The notes: generated by a model from the sequence alone, not told the origin. A stretch of 32,301 bases of DNA from an uncultured Actinomycetes bacterium (GCA_903825765.1 CAIKBU010000065.1:1-32301); one strand, 5' to 3'. Counted from the first letter of the stretch, positions 15,790 to 24,353 are shown. Made by a program: numbers and translations.

Positions 15790-17001
15790 TTATCGCAACG
15801 TCGAAGACCAGTGTTGCCCCGTATCGTGCGTGAGCCACAGTGTGGTGTGCGTCGGGCTCGTTTGCACAATCACTCCACCAAAATTCTGGGCCACGCGCTG
15901 TGACGTGAACTGCGGGGTGAGTGCGGTCGATGACGCCGAGGCCACCGTGAGCCACCGTGCGCCCAGGGACGTCGAACGCTGGAGAATTACCCCCGTCGCG
16001 TGGTTGACGCTTCGCGTGGAAAAGAGGGAAGCGGCGTAGGGGCCATACGCGGCCGAAGCGCCAACGACCTGGTTCTGCTGACTGCGACCGAACACGCGCA
16101 GGGGGTGAAAACTACCGCCACCGTCAGTTGATGAGAAGAGCCAGTTCGTACCGAGCGCGAGAGATGGCGGTGTTCCAGCATCCACGTTCGAGCCAAAACC
16201 ACCGATGGTGCAAAGGGCGACAGCGGTTGATCCGAAGAGCGGCACCGGTACCGCAAAACTGTTTCCCACTGTCGCGCAGGGTGCGTTCATCGCCACCCAG
16301 TCGCCCGAGCTCGCCAAACGGGCAGCGCCCGTGACGCCACGGTCGTTACCAATGATGAGCCACCCGGTGGAGCCTACGAAGGTCAGTGAGCCGACCATCG
16401 CCGAACCACCCGCCGCAACGGGCAACGTGGGCGTGGCGACCAACTGCCAACGATTTGACTTGAGCGGCGAGCGCCAGAGGCCTAAGTGCTGACCGTCGCG
16501 CCACGCCACAACGTAGACGTTGCCACCCTGACTACCAACAGCCAGAATGGCCGTGCGCAGACCGCGAACCGTGGAAGCTATCTGGCTCCATCGGACGCCG
16601 CCCGTCGTCGTCACCCACAGTTCACTCGCCGACGAACTGGTCGATCGTTGGGCGCCGTACATCCATCCATCCTGGGCGGAGGAAAAGTGCATGTGGACGT
16701 CACCCGTTGACCCAACAGTCGTCGCCTCATTCGAAAGCCACGAGGACAGCGCCGAGGGGAGATGCTGGGTTGCCCACGTCGAACCTTGATTGTTCGACGT
16801 CAGGAGCCGCACGCAGATTTTGGCGCCGCAGGGAATTCGGTCCAGAACCCAAGCCGCTTTGGGCTGCGGTAGGGAGAGAGCGAATGGATTGGTGGGGACG
16901 CTCGAAATGGTGGCGGTCGCGTGGCTCGGAACGACGATGAGTGCACTCGCGCCCAGACTTAGTGACACGATGAGGCGAGAAGTAATGCGGTTGACGTTCA
17001 T
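15790..17001 (-). CDS. secreted Asp-box (BNR/YCF48-like) beta-propeller protein
   Basis: This is a predicted exported protein of 403 aa with no enzyme signature. Residues 1-30 form a signal peptide (RITSRLIVSLSLGASALIVV, then cleavage likely after SHATA). The rest contains about five Asp-box-like turns of the S/T-x-D/x-x-G-x-x-W type: SNNQGSTW, TTTGGVRW, SSTDGGGSF, STSLGARW and, at the very end, THDTGQHW. These suggest a propeller of the sialidase/YCF48 type, usually a binding scaffold; no catalytic residues can be assigned. The start at 17001 is chosen for the signal peptide and GGGG 5 nt upstream, although the frame is open 28 codons further. Convergent with hup, it sits between rpmA and obg, genes that are normally adjacent. 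Confidence 0.75.
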   Translation of the reverse strand: MNVNRITSRLIVSLSLGASALIVVPSHATATISSVPTNPFALSLPQPKAAWVLDRIPCGAKICVRLLTSNNQGSTWATQHLPSALSSWLSNEATTVGSTGDVHMHFSSAQDGWMYGAQRSTSSSASELWVTTTGGVRWSQIASTVRGLRTAILAVGSQGGNVYVVAWRDGQHLGLWRSPLKSNRWQLVATPTLPVAAGGSAMVGSLTFVGSTGWLIIGNDRGVTGAARLASSGDWVAMNAPCATVGNSFAVPVPLFGSTAVALCTIGGFGSNVDAGTPPSLALGTNWLFSSTDGGGSFHPLRVFGRSQQNQVVGASAAYGPYAASLFSTRSVNHATGVILQRSTSLGARWLTVASASSTALTPQFTSQRVAQNFGGVIVQTSPTHTTLWLTHDTGQHWSSTLR

Positions 17002-17244
17002 ATTTACCCCTTGTAGTGATGTGCCCGCACTCTCGCACAGTCCGACACTGGTGGGTACGTTTTGCCGTAACAATTTCTCCGCCACCTGATGAGGGGTGTC
17101 TCAACGCTCCCGCAGAGCAAGAAATGCCTCCAGAGTGGTCTCCGACGAACCACCAACCCTTCGCCGCATGGCGCAGGGTGAGCGTCGATTATGACCGCCT
17201 TCACGGTGGACCATCGAGCTACGTGGCACACCGAGGCGTTAAAT
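17002..17244 (-). other. intergenic stretch upstream of the propeller gene
   Basis: No convincing gene is seen in this roughly 240-nt stretch. Several short frames cross it on both strands, but none has a good start, a recognisable product or continuity with a neighbour. It must hold the propeller gene's promoter; I could not pick a clear -10/-35 pair. Confidence 0.5.
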
Positions 17245-17280
17245 AACATTTCCCCGGGACAAGGGTCCCGGGGAAATGTT
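17245..17280. terminator. terminator after rpmA
   Basis: Perfect 16-bp inverted repeat, arms 17245-17260 and 17265-17280 with loop AAGG. The stem is GC-rich in its middle and AT at its base, followed on the minus strand by an AT-rich stretch. It lies 14 nt past the rpmA stop and closes the rng-rplU-rpmA transcript. Confidence 0.85.
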
Positions 17281-17294
17281 TCGAACTGCGAAAA

Positions 17295-17561
17295 CTATGC
17301 GCTGACTGACTCTTCCGTCAAGATGTCGACCAAACGACGTCCGCCGCGGAAGCCGAACTTGACCTTGCCCGGCGCGAGCGCGAACAATGTGTCGTCACGG
17401 CCGATGCCGACATTGCGGCCCGGGTGAAAGCGTGTGCCACGCTGACGGATAATGATGCTGCCCGTCTTGACGGCAGTGCCGTCAAACGTCTTCACACCAA
17501 GTCGCTGGGCATTCGAGTCGCGACCGTTACGTGTAGAACCGCCACCTTTTGTCTTTGACAT
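17295..17561 (-). CDS. rpmA: 50S ribosomal protein L27
   Basis: L27 lies near the peptidyl transferase centre of the 50S subunit. The 88-aa protein has the canonical [17 protein letters not shown]-terminus, [10 protein letters not shown], and the signature [19 protein letters not shown]. The N-terminus has no cleavable extension. It follows rplU by 10 nt and ends before a strong terminator, so the transcript does not continue into obg as it does in many bacteria. Confidence 0.97.
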   Translation of the reverse strand: MSKTKGGGSTRNGRDSNAQRLGVKTFDGTAVKTGSIIIRQRGTRFHPGRNVGIGRDDTLFALAPGKVKFGFRGGRRLVDILTEESVSA

Positions 17562-17571
17562 TTATTGCTCC

Positions 17572-17880
17572 TTAGTTTGCGGAGATCTTGTTGATCTCAA
17601 CGGTCGTGTACCACTGCTTGTGACCCCAACGGCGACGCTGGATGGCCTTGGCCTTGTAGGTTAAGCCACGAATCTTCGGGCCTGACTCAACACCAACAAT
17701 GGTGCCGGTGACGGTGGCGCCAGCGAGCGCGGGACCGGCGAGCACATCGGCGCCGTCCACGAGCAATACGGGCTTGAATTCAATTACGGTGCCTTGCTCT
17801 TCGGCGCGCTTGTCAACGCGGACCAACTGGCCCTCGGTGACGCGCTCTTGAGAAGTACCAACACGGATGACGGCGTACAT
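17572..17880 (-). CDS. rplU: 50S ribosomal protein L21
   Basis: L21 binds 23S rRNA in the large subunit. The 102-aa protein starts MYAVIRVGTSQERVTEGQ. It carries the usual GTVIEFKPVLLVDGADVLAGP core and the C-terminal signature KAIQRRRWGHKQWYTTVEI. The length and motifs are normal for the family. It follows rng by 40 nt on the same strand. Confidence 0.97.
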   Translation of the reverse strand: MYAVIRVGTSQERVTEGQLVRVDKRAEEQGTVIEFKPVLLVDGADVLAGPALAGATVTGTIVGVESGPKIRGLTYKAKAIQRRRWGHKQWYTTVEINKISAN

Positions 17881-17920
17881 AGGGTCTCTATCTTAGTGGA
17901 TGGGTGGAGGGGAAAGCGAA

Positions 17921-19543
17921 CTACAGGCCGGTGTTGAGGACAAATCCTCGTCCGTCGCAGACGGCACAGGTCTTGGAGACGGACTCGAGGAGGCCCTCAT
18001 TGACCCGCTTACGGGTCATTTCAACGAGGCCGAGCTCGGAGATGTCAAAGACCTGGGTGCGCGTCTTGTCACGGCTGAGCGCCTGACGAAGGGCCCCCGC
18101 CACCGCTTCGCGGTGCGCCTTGGTCTCCATGTCGATGAAGTCGATCACGATGATGCCACCAATGTCGCGCAGTCGCAGCTGGCGCGCTACTTCTTCGGCC
18201 GCCTCGAGGTTGTTGCGGAACACCGTCTCTTCGAGGTTGGTGGTACCAACGTTTTTTCCGGTGTTGACGTCGACGACCGTCAGTGCTTCGGTGCGCTCAA
18301 TAATGAGTGACCCTCCCGACGGCAAGAAGACCTTGCGATCGAGGGCCCGGTGCAACTGTTCGTGGACGAAGAACTTCTCAAAGAGCCCCAGGTCTTCACC
18401 GGAGCGATCGAAGTACTCAATACGGTCAGCCAACTCGGGGTTGACGGCCATGACGTAGTCACGCACCTTGGTGTAGAGCTCGAGATCGTCAATCAAGACA
18501 CCGCGGTAGTCGTCGTTGAGCTCTTCGCGCAGCACGCGAACAGCCAGGTCGAGGTCGCGGTAGACGAGACGGGGGTGACTCGCCTTGGCCACTTCGGCCT
18601 CGATCGCGTCCCACTTGGCACACAGTGAGGTCACGTCACGGGCCAAATCGGCCTCGGCGACACCCTCCGCGGCGGTACGAATGATGATGCCGTGGCGTTC
18701 GGGCTTGACTTCGTCGATGATGCGACGCAGACGACGACGCTCGCCGTCGGGCAGGCGCTTCGAGATGCCGACGGTATTCGAGTTTGGCACCAGCACGGCG
18801 AAGCGGCCCGGCAGAGAGACTTCCTGCGTGAGCCGAGCTCCCTTGGCCCCGATGGCGTTTTTGGTGACCTGACAGATAATGGTCTGTCCGGACCGAATCA
18901 TCTGCTCAATGCGGCGGTCTCCCCCGCCCGCTGGGTCAACATCGTCACTGTCGAAGGTGATGTCGCCACGGTAGAGCACGGCATTCTTCGGGATACCAAT
19001 GTCGACGAATGCCAGTTCCATGCCGGGCAACACATTTTGGATGCGGCCGACGTAAATATTGCCGTCAATCTGGTTTGTTTCATCGGCGGCCTTCGCCACG
19101 GTGTACTCAACCAGGGTTCGACCCTCGAGGGTCGCGATGTGGGTGGCGTCCTTCGTCGAGTGAACGCACATGAGGTAGCGACCCTGCAGTCGATCGGTGC
19201 GCTCGGCGCCACGACGCTTCTGTGGGCGCTTGGCTCGCGTGCCTTCCTCGGCGAATTCCGGCGCGGAGGCCTCGACGGGAGAATCGGCGGGACGCGGCGT
19301 CGAGCGACGCTGGTTGTTGCCCCCACCGTTACCGTTGCTCGTTCCGGCACCACTGCCGCGACCGCGACCGCCGCGGCGACGGCGTGGCGCACCGTTGGCG
19401 TTGCGTGCAGCAGTCTCACCGCCACTCGGACGGGTCTCACCGCTGGGCGCGGGGCTGGGACGAGTATCGCCTATTTGTGGTGCGGGGCGAGTGTCACCAA
19501 TCCGTGGACCGGTTGGTGGTGTGTTGTTGGATGCGTCGCTCAC
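17921..19543 (-). CDS. rng: Rne/Rng family ribonuclease (RNase E/G)
   Basis: This is a single-strand endoribonuclease for mRNA decay and rRNA processing. With the start used here it has 540 aa. Residues 1-120 are disordered and basic, with repeated GDTRP/GETRP units and RRRRGGRGRGSG. An S1-like RNA-binding region follows (about 125-220: GNIYVGRIQNVLPGMELAFVDIG), then the DNase I-like catalytic part. That part has metal-binding aspartates D425 (VVDVNTG) and D468 (IIVIDF) and the zinc-link CAVC at 526-529. There is no long C-terminal scaffold, so the basic N-terminus may supply RNA or protein contacts. I chose the GTG at 19543 for its AAGGAG 8 nt upstream; a longer form from GTG 19696 (591 aa) lacks a good RBS. 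It leads rng-rplU-rpmA. Confidence 0.93.
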   Translation of the reverse strand: MSDASNNTPPTGPRIGDTRPAPQIGDTRPSPAPSGETRPSGGETAARNANGAPRRRRGGRGRGSGAGTSNGNGGGNNQRRSTPRPADSPVEASAPEFAEEGTRAKRPQKRRGAERTDRLQGRYLMCVHSTKDATHIATLEGRTLVEYTVAKAADETNQIDGNIYVGRIQNVLPGMELAFVDIGIPKNAVLYRGDITFDSDDVDPAGGGDRRIEQMIRSGQTIICQVTKNAIGAKGARLTQEVSLPGRFAVLVPNSNTVGISKRLPDGERRRLRRIIDEVKPERHGIIIRTAAEGVAEADLARDVTSLCAKWDAIEAEVAKASHPRLVYRDLDLAVRVLREELNDDYRGVLIDDLELYTKVRDYVMAVNPELADRIEYFDRSGEDLGLFEKFFVHEQLHRALDRKVFLPSGGSLIIERTEALTVVDVNTGKNVGTTNLEETVFRNNLEAAEEVARQLRLRDIGGIIVIDFIDMETKAHREAVAGALRQALSRDKTRTQVFDISELGLVEMTRKRVNEGLLESVSKTCAVCDGRGFVLNTGL

Positions 19544-19820
19544 GACGGAGTCTCCTTGCGTGCTGGTGGGGTGCGACGCCGCAGGTGGCGTCGACTGGCC
19601 GGTCGAGACGGCTACTGCCGTCGACGCGGTACTTCGATGGGGTGCGTTGGAGGGCGAGGAGAACGGTGAGGCAACGGTTCTTTGTGCTGTACTCACTCAT
19701 TTGAAACACGGGGTGTCCTCTAAGCGCTCGGTGCCGGGGAGGCATCAGCGGCGTTCTTTTTGCGTTCCCGACTCGTCGTGGAACGACCAACACCCCTAAG
19801 GCTAGTCGGCGAGTGAGGCG
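19544..19820 (-). promoter_or_regulatory. rng upstream region with candidate promoter and long leader
   Basis: This gap between the mrdA stop and the preferred rng start holds a TAGCCT -10-like box (plus coordinates 19799-19804). From it the leader would be about 250 nt. An in-frame extension from GTG 19696 is possible but looks low-complexity. No terminator for mrdA is evident at the left of the gap. Long leaders that control RNase E/G synthesis are known in other bacteria; here that is only a possibility. Confidence 0.35.
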
Positions 19821-21956
19821 TTAGTGGTGTTTAAGTGACGTGTGCGCAATGGTGGTGGACGTGACGGGGAGGCCGTTCGTCCCCAGATTGGGGCTGGTCA
19901 CGAGTGGTGTAATCGGGTGTTTCACCAGATAGTTATAGGTCTGAGCTACCACGGGCGCGGCGGCGTCGGCACCGTAGCCACCTTGTCCAATGACGCACAG
20001 AACGACGTATTTCGGACTCTGGGCGGGCGCGAACGACACGAACCAGGAATTGGGCTCTTGCCCGTAGGAGTTAGAGGCGGTGCCAGTCTTTCCGGCGACG
20101 ACAAAGGAACTCATGTTGAACGTGGCGTAGTGATGGAAGGGGTAATACGCAGTACCAGCGGGGTTGTTGACCACACCAATCAGCCCCTCCATGATCGGGT
20201 TACGCACCGAAGGGGGCAGGGAAACGTGCGACAGTACGCGAGCGCCGTAGCGAAGGATGGTGTGACCGCTCGGCGAAACAATCGCCGCGGCGACCTCGGG
20301 CTGGTAGCGGGTGCCACCATTGGCGAACGTGGCGTAGGCCGAAGCCATTTCAATCGGTGTCACGGCCGTCGAGCCCTGACCGAAGGCCATCTCAACGTTG
20401 TCACCGGTGTACCACGACACGTTGGGGTACGCCTTGGGGGCCTGCGCGTGCAGCGCCTTACGGACCGTCGGCGAGTCCACCCGCCCCTGGACTTCATTCG
20501 GCAGGTCGACGTTGGTGTACTGACCGAGGCCGTACTTAGCCGCCACCGTTTGAATAGCTTCCGGGCCGTAGAGACCCTGGTGGGCCCAGAACAGGTAGCC
20601 AAGGTTGTAGAAGTAGTAGTCCGAGGACTTCGTCAGCGCCAGCGGGAGGGAGATCAGGCCGGCCCGCTCGCCGTTGTCGTCGTGGAAGACGCAGCCGTGG
20701 TTGCCACCAAAGCAGCCCGGAACCGTAAAGGCACCGGTGTCATTCACCGTCTGATACGCACTAAAGATGCCGGTTTGAAGTTGCGCCGTGGCGGTGATCA
20801 TCTTGAACGTTGAGCCCGGCGTGAAGGTACCTTGAATCGCGTAGTTACTGAATGAGCGGTTCGCGAGCAGGGCATTGAACGTTTTCTGGCTCAGCCCATT
20901 GACAAACGAATTCAGGTTGTAGGAAGGAAATGACGACATGGCGTAGATAGCCCCCGTCGTGGGGCTCATGACAATCGCGGCGCCATCAATAGCCTTCGGA
21001 ATCTTGCCCGAAATCGGGTCAACCGTGTGGCGCACGCGAACGATGTCCTTGGCCAGGTACCCATCGAGGGCCCGTTGCAGACCGGCGTCGATATTGAGCA
21101 CCACCGAGTCACCAATGCGCGGGGCCACGGCCTTCGTCCGGCCGAGAATTGATCCCGCCGCGTTCACCCGGAAGGTGATCTGCCCGTCAATGCCCCGCAA
21201 GTAGTGCTCGTAGTAGGCCTCGATACCGGTCTTTCCGTAGATGGAATTGGTTTGGTACCCGGCACCTGGATTCGCCGCGATTTCTTGACCAGTAATAGGA
21301 CCAACGTAACCCAGCACCTGCGAGGCCGTGCCGCCACCCGAGGGGTAGGAGCGCTGCGCGATGAGCTGCACCACGACACCCGGAAATTGCGCCGGATGCA
21401 GTTTGATGAAACTTACCGTTGAGGCATCGGCATTGGTCACGATCGGCGCCGGCTGGTACGGGTTGTACTGAACGTTGCTCGCTTTGGCCCACACCGCCTT
21501 CGTCGACTGGTGGGTGAGAAGCGCGAGGGCGCCGATAACCTCGGGATGGAGGTGCGCCTGCACTAGGGACAACTGCACCTGGGTGGTGTCGACATTGGTC
21601 ACCAGGGCATTGCCATTTCGGTCGCGGATATACCCTCGATTCGCGGGCAGCGTCGACACCCGTAACCCGTTCCCATTCGCCGCCGTCACCGCGGTTGCGT
21701 GCTCAACCACCTGGAGCAGCACAAGTCGCACGATGAGGCCGCTAAACAGCAAGGCAAAGAGGAGTCCCACCACGCGCCAACGACGCTCTGCGTCGACCTC
21801 CACCTCTTCGGGTGCCGAAACGAGGTCTCGAATACCGACCGTCTTTTGCTGGTTAATGGTTGACCCCGGACGTCGAAAGGGGTTAATCGAACTCCACGGG
21901 CGCCATAGACGGGTGAACCACGAACCCGTCGGTCGAGTACGCCAACTACCAGCCAC
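19821..21956 (-). CDS. mrdA: penicillin-binding protein 2 (class B transpeptidase, elongasome)
   Basis: This D,D-transpeptidase cross-links peptidoglycan during lateral wall growth. The 711-aa protein has a cytoplasmic N-terminus, one membrane anchor at about 60-84, and the PBP dimerisation domain starting LPANRGYIRDRNGNAL. The transpeptidase domain has SxxK S382-TFK (TPGSTFKM), the SSD triad at 444-446 (the family's SxD form) and KTG at 623-625. The frame is open 70 codons further upstream, but those overlap mreD. The GTG at 21956 overlaps the mreD stop by one base (TAGTG) and gives a normal N-terminus. It is the last gene of mreB-mreC-mreD-mrdA. No rodA follows, although one usually partners this enzyme. 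Confidence 0.94.
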   Translation of the reverse strand: MAGSWRTRPTGSWFTRLWRPWSSINPFRRPGSTINQQKTVGIRDLVSAPEEVEVDAERRWRVVGLLFALLFSGLIVRLVLLQVVEHATAVTAANGNGLRVSTLPANRGYIRDRNGNALVTNVDTTQVQLSLVQAHLHPEVIGALALLTHQSTKAVWAKASNVQYNPYQPAPIVTNADASTVSFIKLHPAQFPGVVVQLIAQRSYPSGGGTASQVLGYVGPITGQEIAANPGAGYQTNSIYGKTGIEAYYEHYLRGIDGQITFRVNAAGSILGRTKAVAPRIGDSVVLNIDAGLQRALDGYLAKDIVRVRHTVDPISGKIPKAIDGAAIVMSPTTGAIYAMSSFPSYNLNSFVNGLSQKTFNALLANRSFSNYAIQGTFTPGSTFKMITATAQLQTGIFSAYQTVNDTGAFTVPGCFGGNHGCVFHDDNGERAGLISLPLALTKSSDYYFYNLGYLFWAHQGLYGPEAIQTVAAKYGLGQYTNVDLPNEVQGRVDSPTVRKALHAQAPKAYPNVSWYTGDNVEMAFGQGSTAVTPIEMASAYATFANGGTRYQPEVAAAIVSPSGHTILRYGARVLSHVSLPPSVRNPIMEGLIGVVNNPAGTAYYPFHHYATFNMSSFVVAGKTGTASNSYGQEPNSWFVSFAPAQSPKYVVLCVIGQGGYGADAAAPVVAQTYNYLVKHPITPLVTSPNLGTNGLPVTSTTIAHTSLKHH

Positions 21957-22465
21957 TAGCGCCTCGAGGGCGCGAGGCCGGTGATCACTCGGGTTCCAAT
22001 GAGCAGGGGTCGGGCCACAACGGCGAAGACCACGGCGTTGACCGCCATGGTGGTCAACAACGAGCCACGCCACAGGGAGAAGTCGAGCGTGAAGGCTCCC
22101 GCACCAACAAAGAGCAGTGGCGCCAGCAACCCGGCGGCGGCGGCGAGGGCCGGAGCGGTCCACCACGCGGCTCCGTCGACGTCGCCAACACTATTGCGAC
22201 CTAGACGCACCGCAATGGCCGCGAGAGCGGCACCCACGGCGGCGTTCAGTCCAAACGCCGTCGCTGCGTGAGCATCAAAGCAGAGACCCGCCACCGCACC
22301 AGTAATGAGTGCCGCCGGACCAGCGCCGAGTAGGCCGAGGCAAAAAGGCCAGAGCCACACCACCATGACGACGACACCGAAGATGCGCACGTGGGAGAGA
22401 ACATCGAGCTGCACCGCGACCAAAAGCCCCGTGATGACCACGAGGACGGCGAGAAGTCGGCTCAC
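21956..22465 (-). CDS. mreD: rod shape-determining protein MreD
   Basis: MreD is an integral membrane component of the elongasome that joins MreC and the wall enzymes. About 169 aa are nearly all hydrophobic, with five to six predicted helices (for example LLAVLVVITGLLVAVQLDVL and NAVVFAVVARPLLIG). Sequence conservation of MreD is low, so the call leans on topology and on its place between mreC and mrdA. I use the GTG at 22465. It overlaps the mreC stop by 4 nt (GTGA) and has GGGAG 8 nt upstream, whereas the GTG at 22480 has no RBS. Confidence 0.88.
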   Translation of the reverse strand: MSRLLAVLVVITGLLVAVQLDVLSHVRIFGVVVMVVWLWPFCLGLLGAGPAALITGAVAGLCFDAHAATAFGLNAAVGAALAAIAVRLGRNSVGDVDGAAWWTAPALAAAAGLLAPLLFVGAGAFTLDFSLWRGSLLTTMAVNAVVFAVVARPLLIGTRVITGLAPSRR

Positions 22466-23280
22466 GTCGAGGGCTCCCACAACAAGACGTCGACGAACGA
22501 CAAGTGACCGAGATCGGCCACGGGAGACACCGAGGCGGCGTAGGTTGACGAACCAGGCGTTACCGAAATCGACGTCACCTTCGCCACGGGAAGCCCACCA
22601 GGCATCGTCGACCCGGATAACGAGCTCGAGAGCAGCACTTGACCAATGGCGAGTGATGCGGTGACGGGGATACCGCTCATCGAGAGTCCGTTGTTGACGC
22701 CTCGACCATCAACCAGGACCGTCGTGGCCTGCTTACCAAAGGTCACGTTCAAACTGGAGTTCGCGTCCGTGATCAGGCGTACCGTCGATCCATGGTTCGT
22801 GGTGGCGATAATGCGCCCAACCACTCCCCCATTCGCCACCACCGGCATGCCGGGCAGTAGGCCATCACTGGCACCCTTCGACAGCGTCACGGTTGCGGCG
22901 AAATTCGTCGGTGACACCGACACGACTTGGGCGACCACGCTGGGGGTGGAACCAATGAACGGCAACCTCAGTACGGCGTTGAGTGCCGCCAACGTTTGGG
23001 TAGCGCCCGCGTTGACGCTAGCGGCGAGTTCCGCCTTCCCGAGTTCGGACCGAAGTTGCTGATTTTGACTCACTAAATCTGAATAATTCACGGCCCCCGC
23101 GAGGAGGTGACCAATGGGGGTGGCGACGAGATTGACCGCCCAACCAAAAGGACGCAGCGCTCCGCCGGCCAGGCCTCGCACACCATTTCCCACGCCGCCA
23201 GCCTGGTAGAGACCGTAGGCGGAAACCACGGCCAAGGCCGAGAGAGTCAGGGCACGACGGCGAGAATGACTGAGCGCCAC
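22462..23280 (-). CDS. mreC: rod shape-determining protein MreC
   Basis: MreC is a bitopic protein that links cytoplasmic MreB to periplasmic wall synthases and activates PBP2. The 272-aa protein has a basic N-terminus (MALSHSRRRALTLS), one membrane helix at about 12-27, and a coiled-coil-prone stretch (YSDLVSQNQQLRSELGKAELAASV, about 66-89). The beta-barrel region is typical of MreC, with ATVTLSKGASDGLLPGMPVVANGGVVGRI and VRLITDANSSLNV. The GTG start lies 3 nt after the mreB stop, so it is closely coupled. Confidence 0.94.
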   Translation of the reverse strand: MALSHSRRRALTLSALAVVSAYGLYQAGGVGNGVRGLAGGALRPFGWAVNLVATPIGHLLAGAVNYSDLVSQNQQLRSELGKAELAASVNAGATQTLAALNAVLRLPFIGSTPSVVAQVVSVSPTNFAATVTLSKGASDGLLPGMPVVANGGVVGRIIATTNHGSTVRLITDANSSLNVTFGKQATTVLVDGRGVNNGLSMSGIPVTASLAIGQVLLSSSLSGSTMPGGLPVAKVTSISVTPGSSTYAASVSPVADLGHLSFVDVLLWEPST

Positions 23281-23283
23281 GGG

Positions 23284-24318
23284 TTAGCGCGAGGGGGTGG
23301 TCTTGAGCATGCGTTCAAACACTTCGAGGTTTTCGAGACACATGCCCGAACCCATCGCGACACAGTTCAATGGGTCATCAGCGACCACAATGGGCATATT
23401 CGTTTCAACTTGCAAGCGCGTGGCCAGACCGTTTAACAGGGCGCCACCACCGGTGAGGACAATGCCCTGCTCCATAAGGTCCGAGCTCAACTCGGGTGGC
23501 GTGCGGTCCAGTGTCGACTTGACGGCGTCGATAATTGCCTGAACGGGTTCTTCAATGGCCTGGCGAATCTGCTCGGTCGAAATAACGACTGTCTTAGGCA
23601 GCCCCGTCACGAGGTCGCGGCCACGAATCTGGGCCTTCATTTCTTCTTGGAGGGGATAGGCCGATCCCATTTGAATCTTGATTTCTTCAGCGGTGCGCTC
23701 GCCGAGCGCTAACTGGAACTCCTTCTTTACGAAGGTAATGATGGCCTCATCGAGCTCGTCGCCACCAACGCGAATCGAGGCCGAGTTGACAATACCGCCA
23801 AGAGAAATAACTGCCACCTCGGTGGTGCCACCACCGATGTCGACCACCATGTTTCCGGTTGGCTCGTTAATGGGCAGTCCGGCACCAATGGCGGCGGCCA
23901 TTGGTTCTTCGATGATGTACGCCTTACGGGCGCCGGCGAATTCGGCCGCCTCCATTACCGCGCGCTGTTCGACGCCGGTAATTCCCGACGGTACGCAGAT
24001 AATCATGCGGGGCTTGGCGAAGCGACGCTGGTGAACACGGTGAATGAAGTACCGCAACATTTTTTCGCAGACTTCGAAGTCCGCAATAACACCGTCGCGA
24101 AGGGGGCGAATAGCGCGAATGTTGCTCGGGGTGCGACCAATCATTTGCTTCGCCTGCGCTCCGACGGCGTAGACCTTCCCGTCACGGTCATCGATAGCGA
24201 CGACCGAGGGCTCGCTCAAAACGATGCCACGACCACGTACGTAGACCAAGGTGTTCGCGGTGCCCAGGTCCACGGCCATGTCGCGACCTAACAACGAGAA
24301 CTTGTTTTTTTCAATCAT
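23284..24318 (-). CDS. mreB: rod shape-determining actin homologue MreB
   Basis: MreB forms membrane-bound filaments that orient lateral wall synthesis. The 344-aa protein has the actin-fold signatures: phosphate 1 AVDLGTANTLVYV near residue 15, connect region IIEEPMAAAIGAG, phosphate 2 MVVDIGGGTTEVAVISLGG, and adenosine motif GIVLTGGGALLNGL. The start MIEKNKFSLLGRDMAVDLG is preferred over a frame open 9 codons upstream. The expected amphipathic N-terminus is retained and AGGGG lies upstream. It opens mreBCD-mrdA and probably has its own promoter in the ndk gap. Its presence predicts a rod-shaped or MreB-guided cell. Confidence 0.97.
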   Translation of the reverse strand: MIEKNKFSLLGRDMAVDLGTANTLVYVRGRGIVLSEPSVVAIDDRDGKVYAVGAQAKQMIGRTPSNIRAIRPLRDGVIADFEVCEKMLRYFIHRVHQRRFAKPRMIICVPSGITGVEQRAVMEAAEFAGARKAYIIEEPMAAAIGAGLPINEPTGNMVVDIGGGTTEVAVISLGGIVNSASIRVGGDELDEAIITFVKKEFQLALGERTAEEIKIQMGSAYPLQEEMKAQIRGRDLVTGLPKTVVISTEQIRQAIEEPVQAIIDAVKSTLDRTPPELSSDLMEQGIVLTGGGALLNGLATRLQVETNMPIVVADDPLNCVAMGSGMCLENLEVFERMLKTTPSR

Positions 24319-24353
24319 GCACAACCCCTGTCCGGCCCCCGGCACGCTTCGCC

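Noticed and set aside
15733-17280. Two long perfect inverted repeats as possible ends of a mobile element
   Set aside because: The two palindromes differ in sequence from each other and each sits just past a stop codon; they are ordinary terminators.
17002-17294. Short frames of up to about 80 codons between the propeller gene and rpmA
   Set aside because: They occur on both strands, overlap each other and the terminator, and show no RBS or familiar sequence.
18692-19669. 325-codon plus-strand frame opposite rng
   Set aside because: Mirror of the rng coding sequence; low-complexity and without start signals.
19842-20813. 323-codon plus-strand frame inside mrdA
   Set aside because: Antisense shadow of a certain gene; Arg/Gly/Val-rich without domain signs.
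21957-22166. 70-residue extension of PBP2
   Set aside because: It overlaps mreD and has shadow-like composition; the GTG at 21956 coupled to the mreD stop gives a normal protein.
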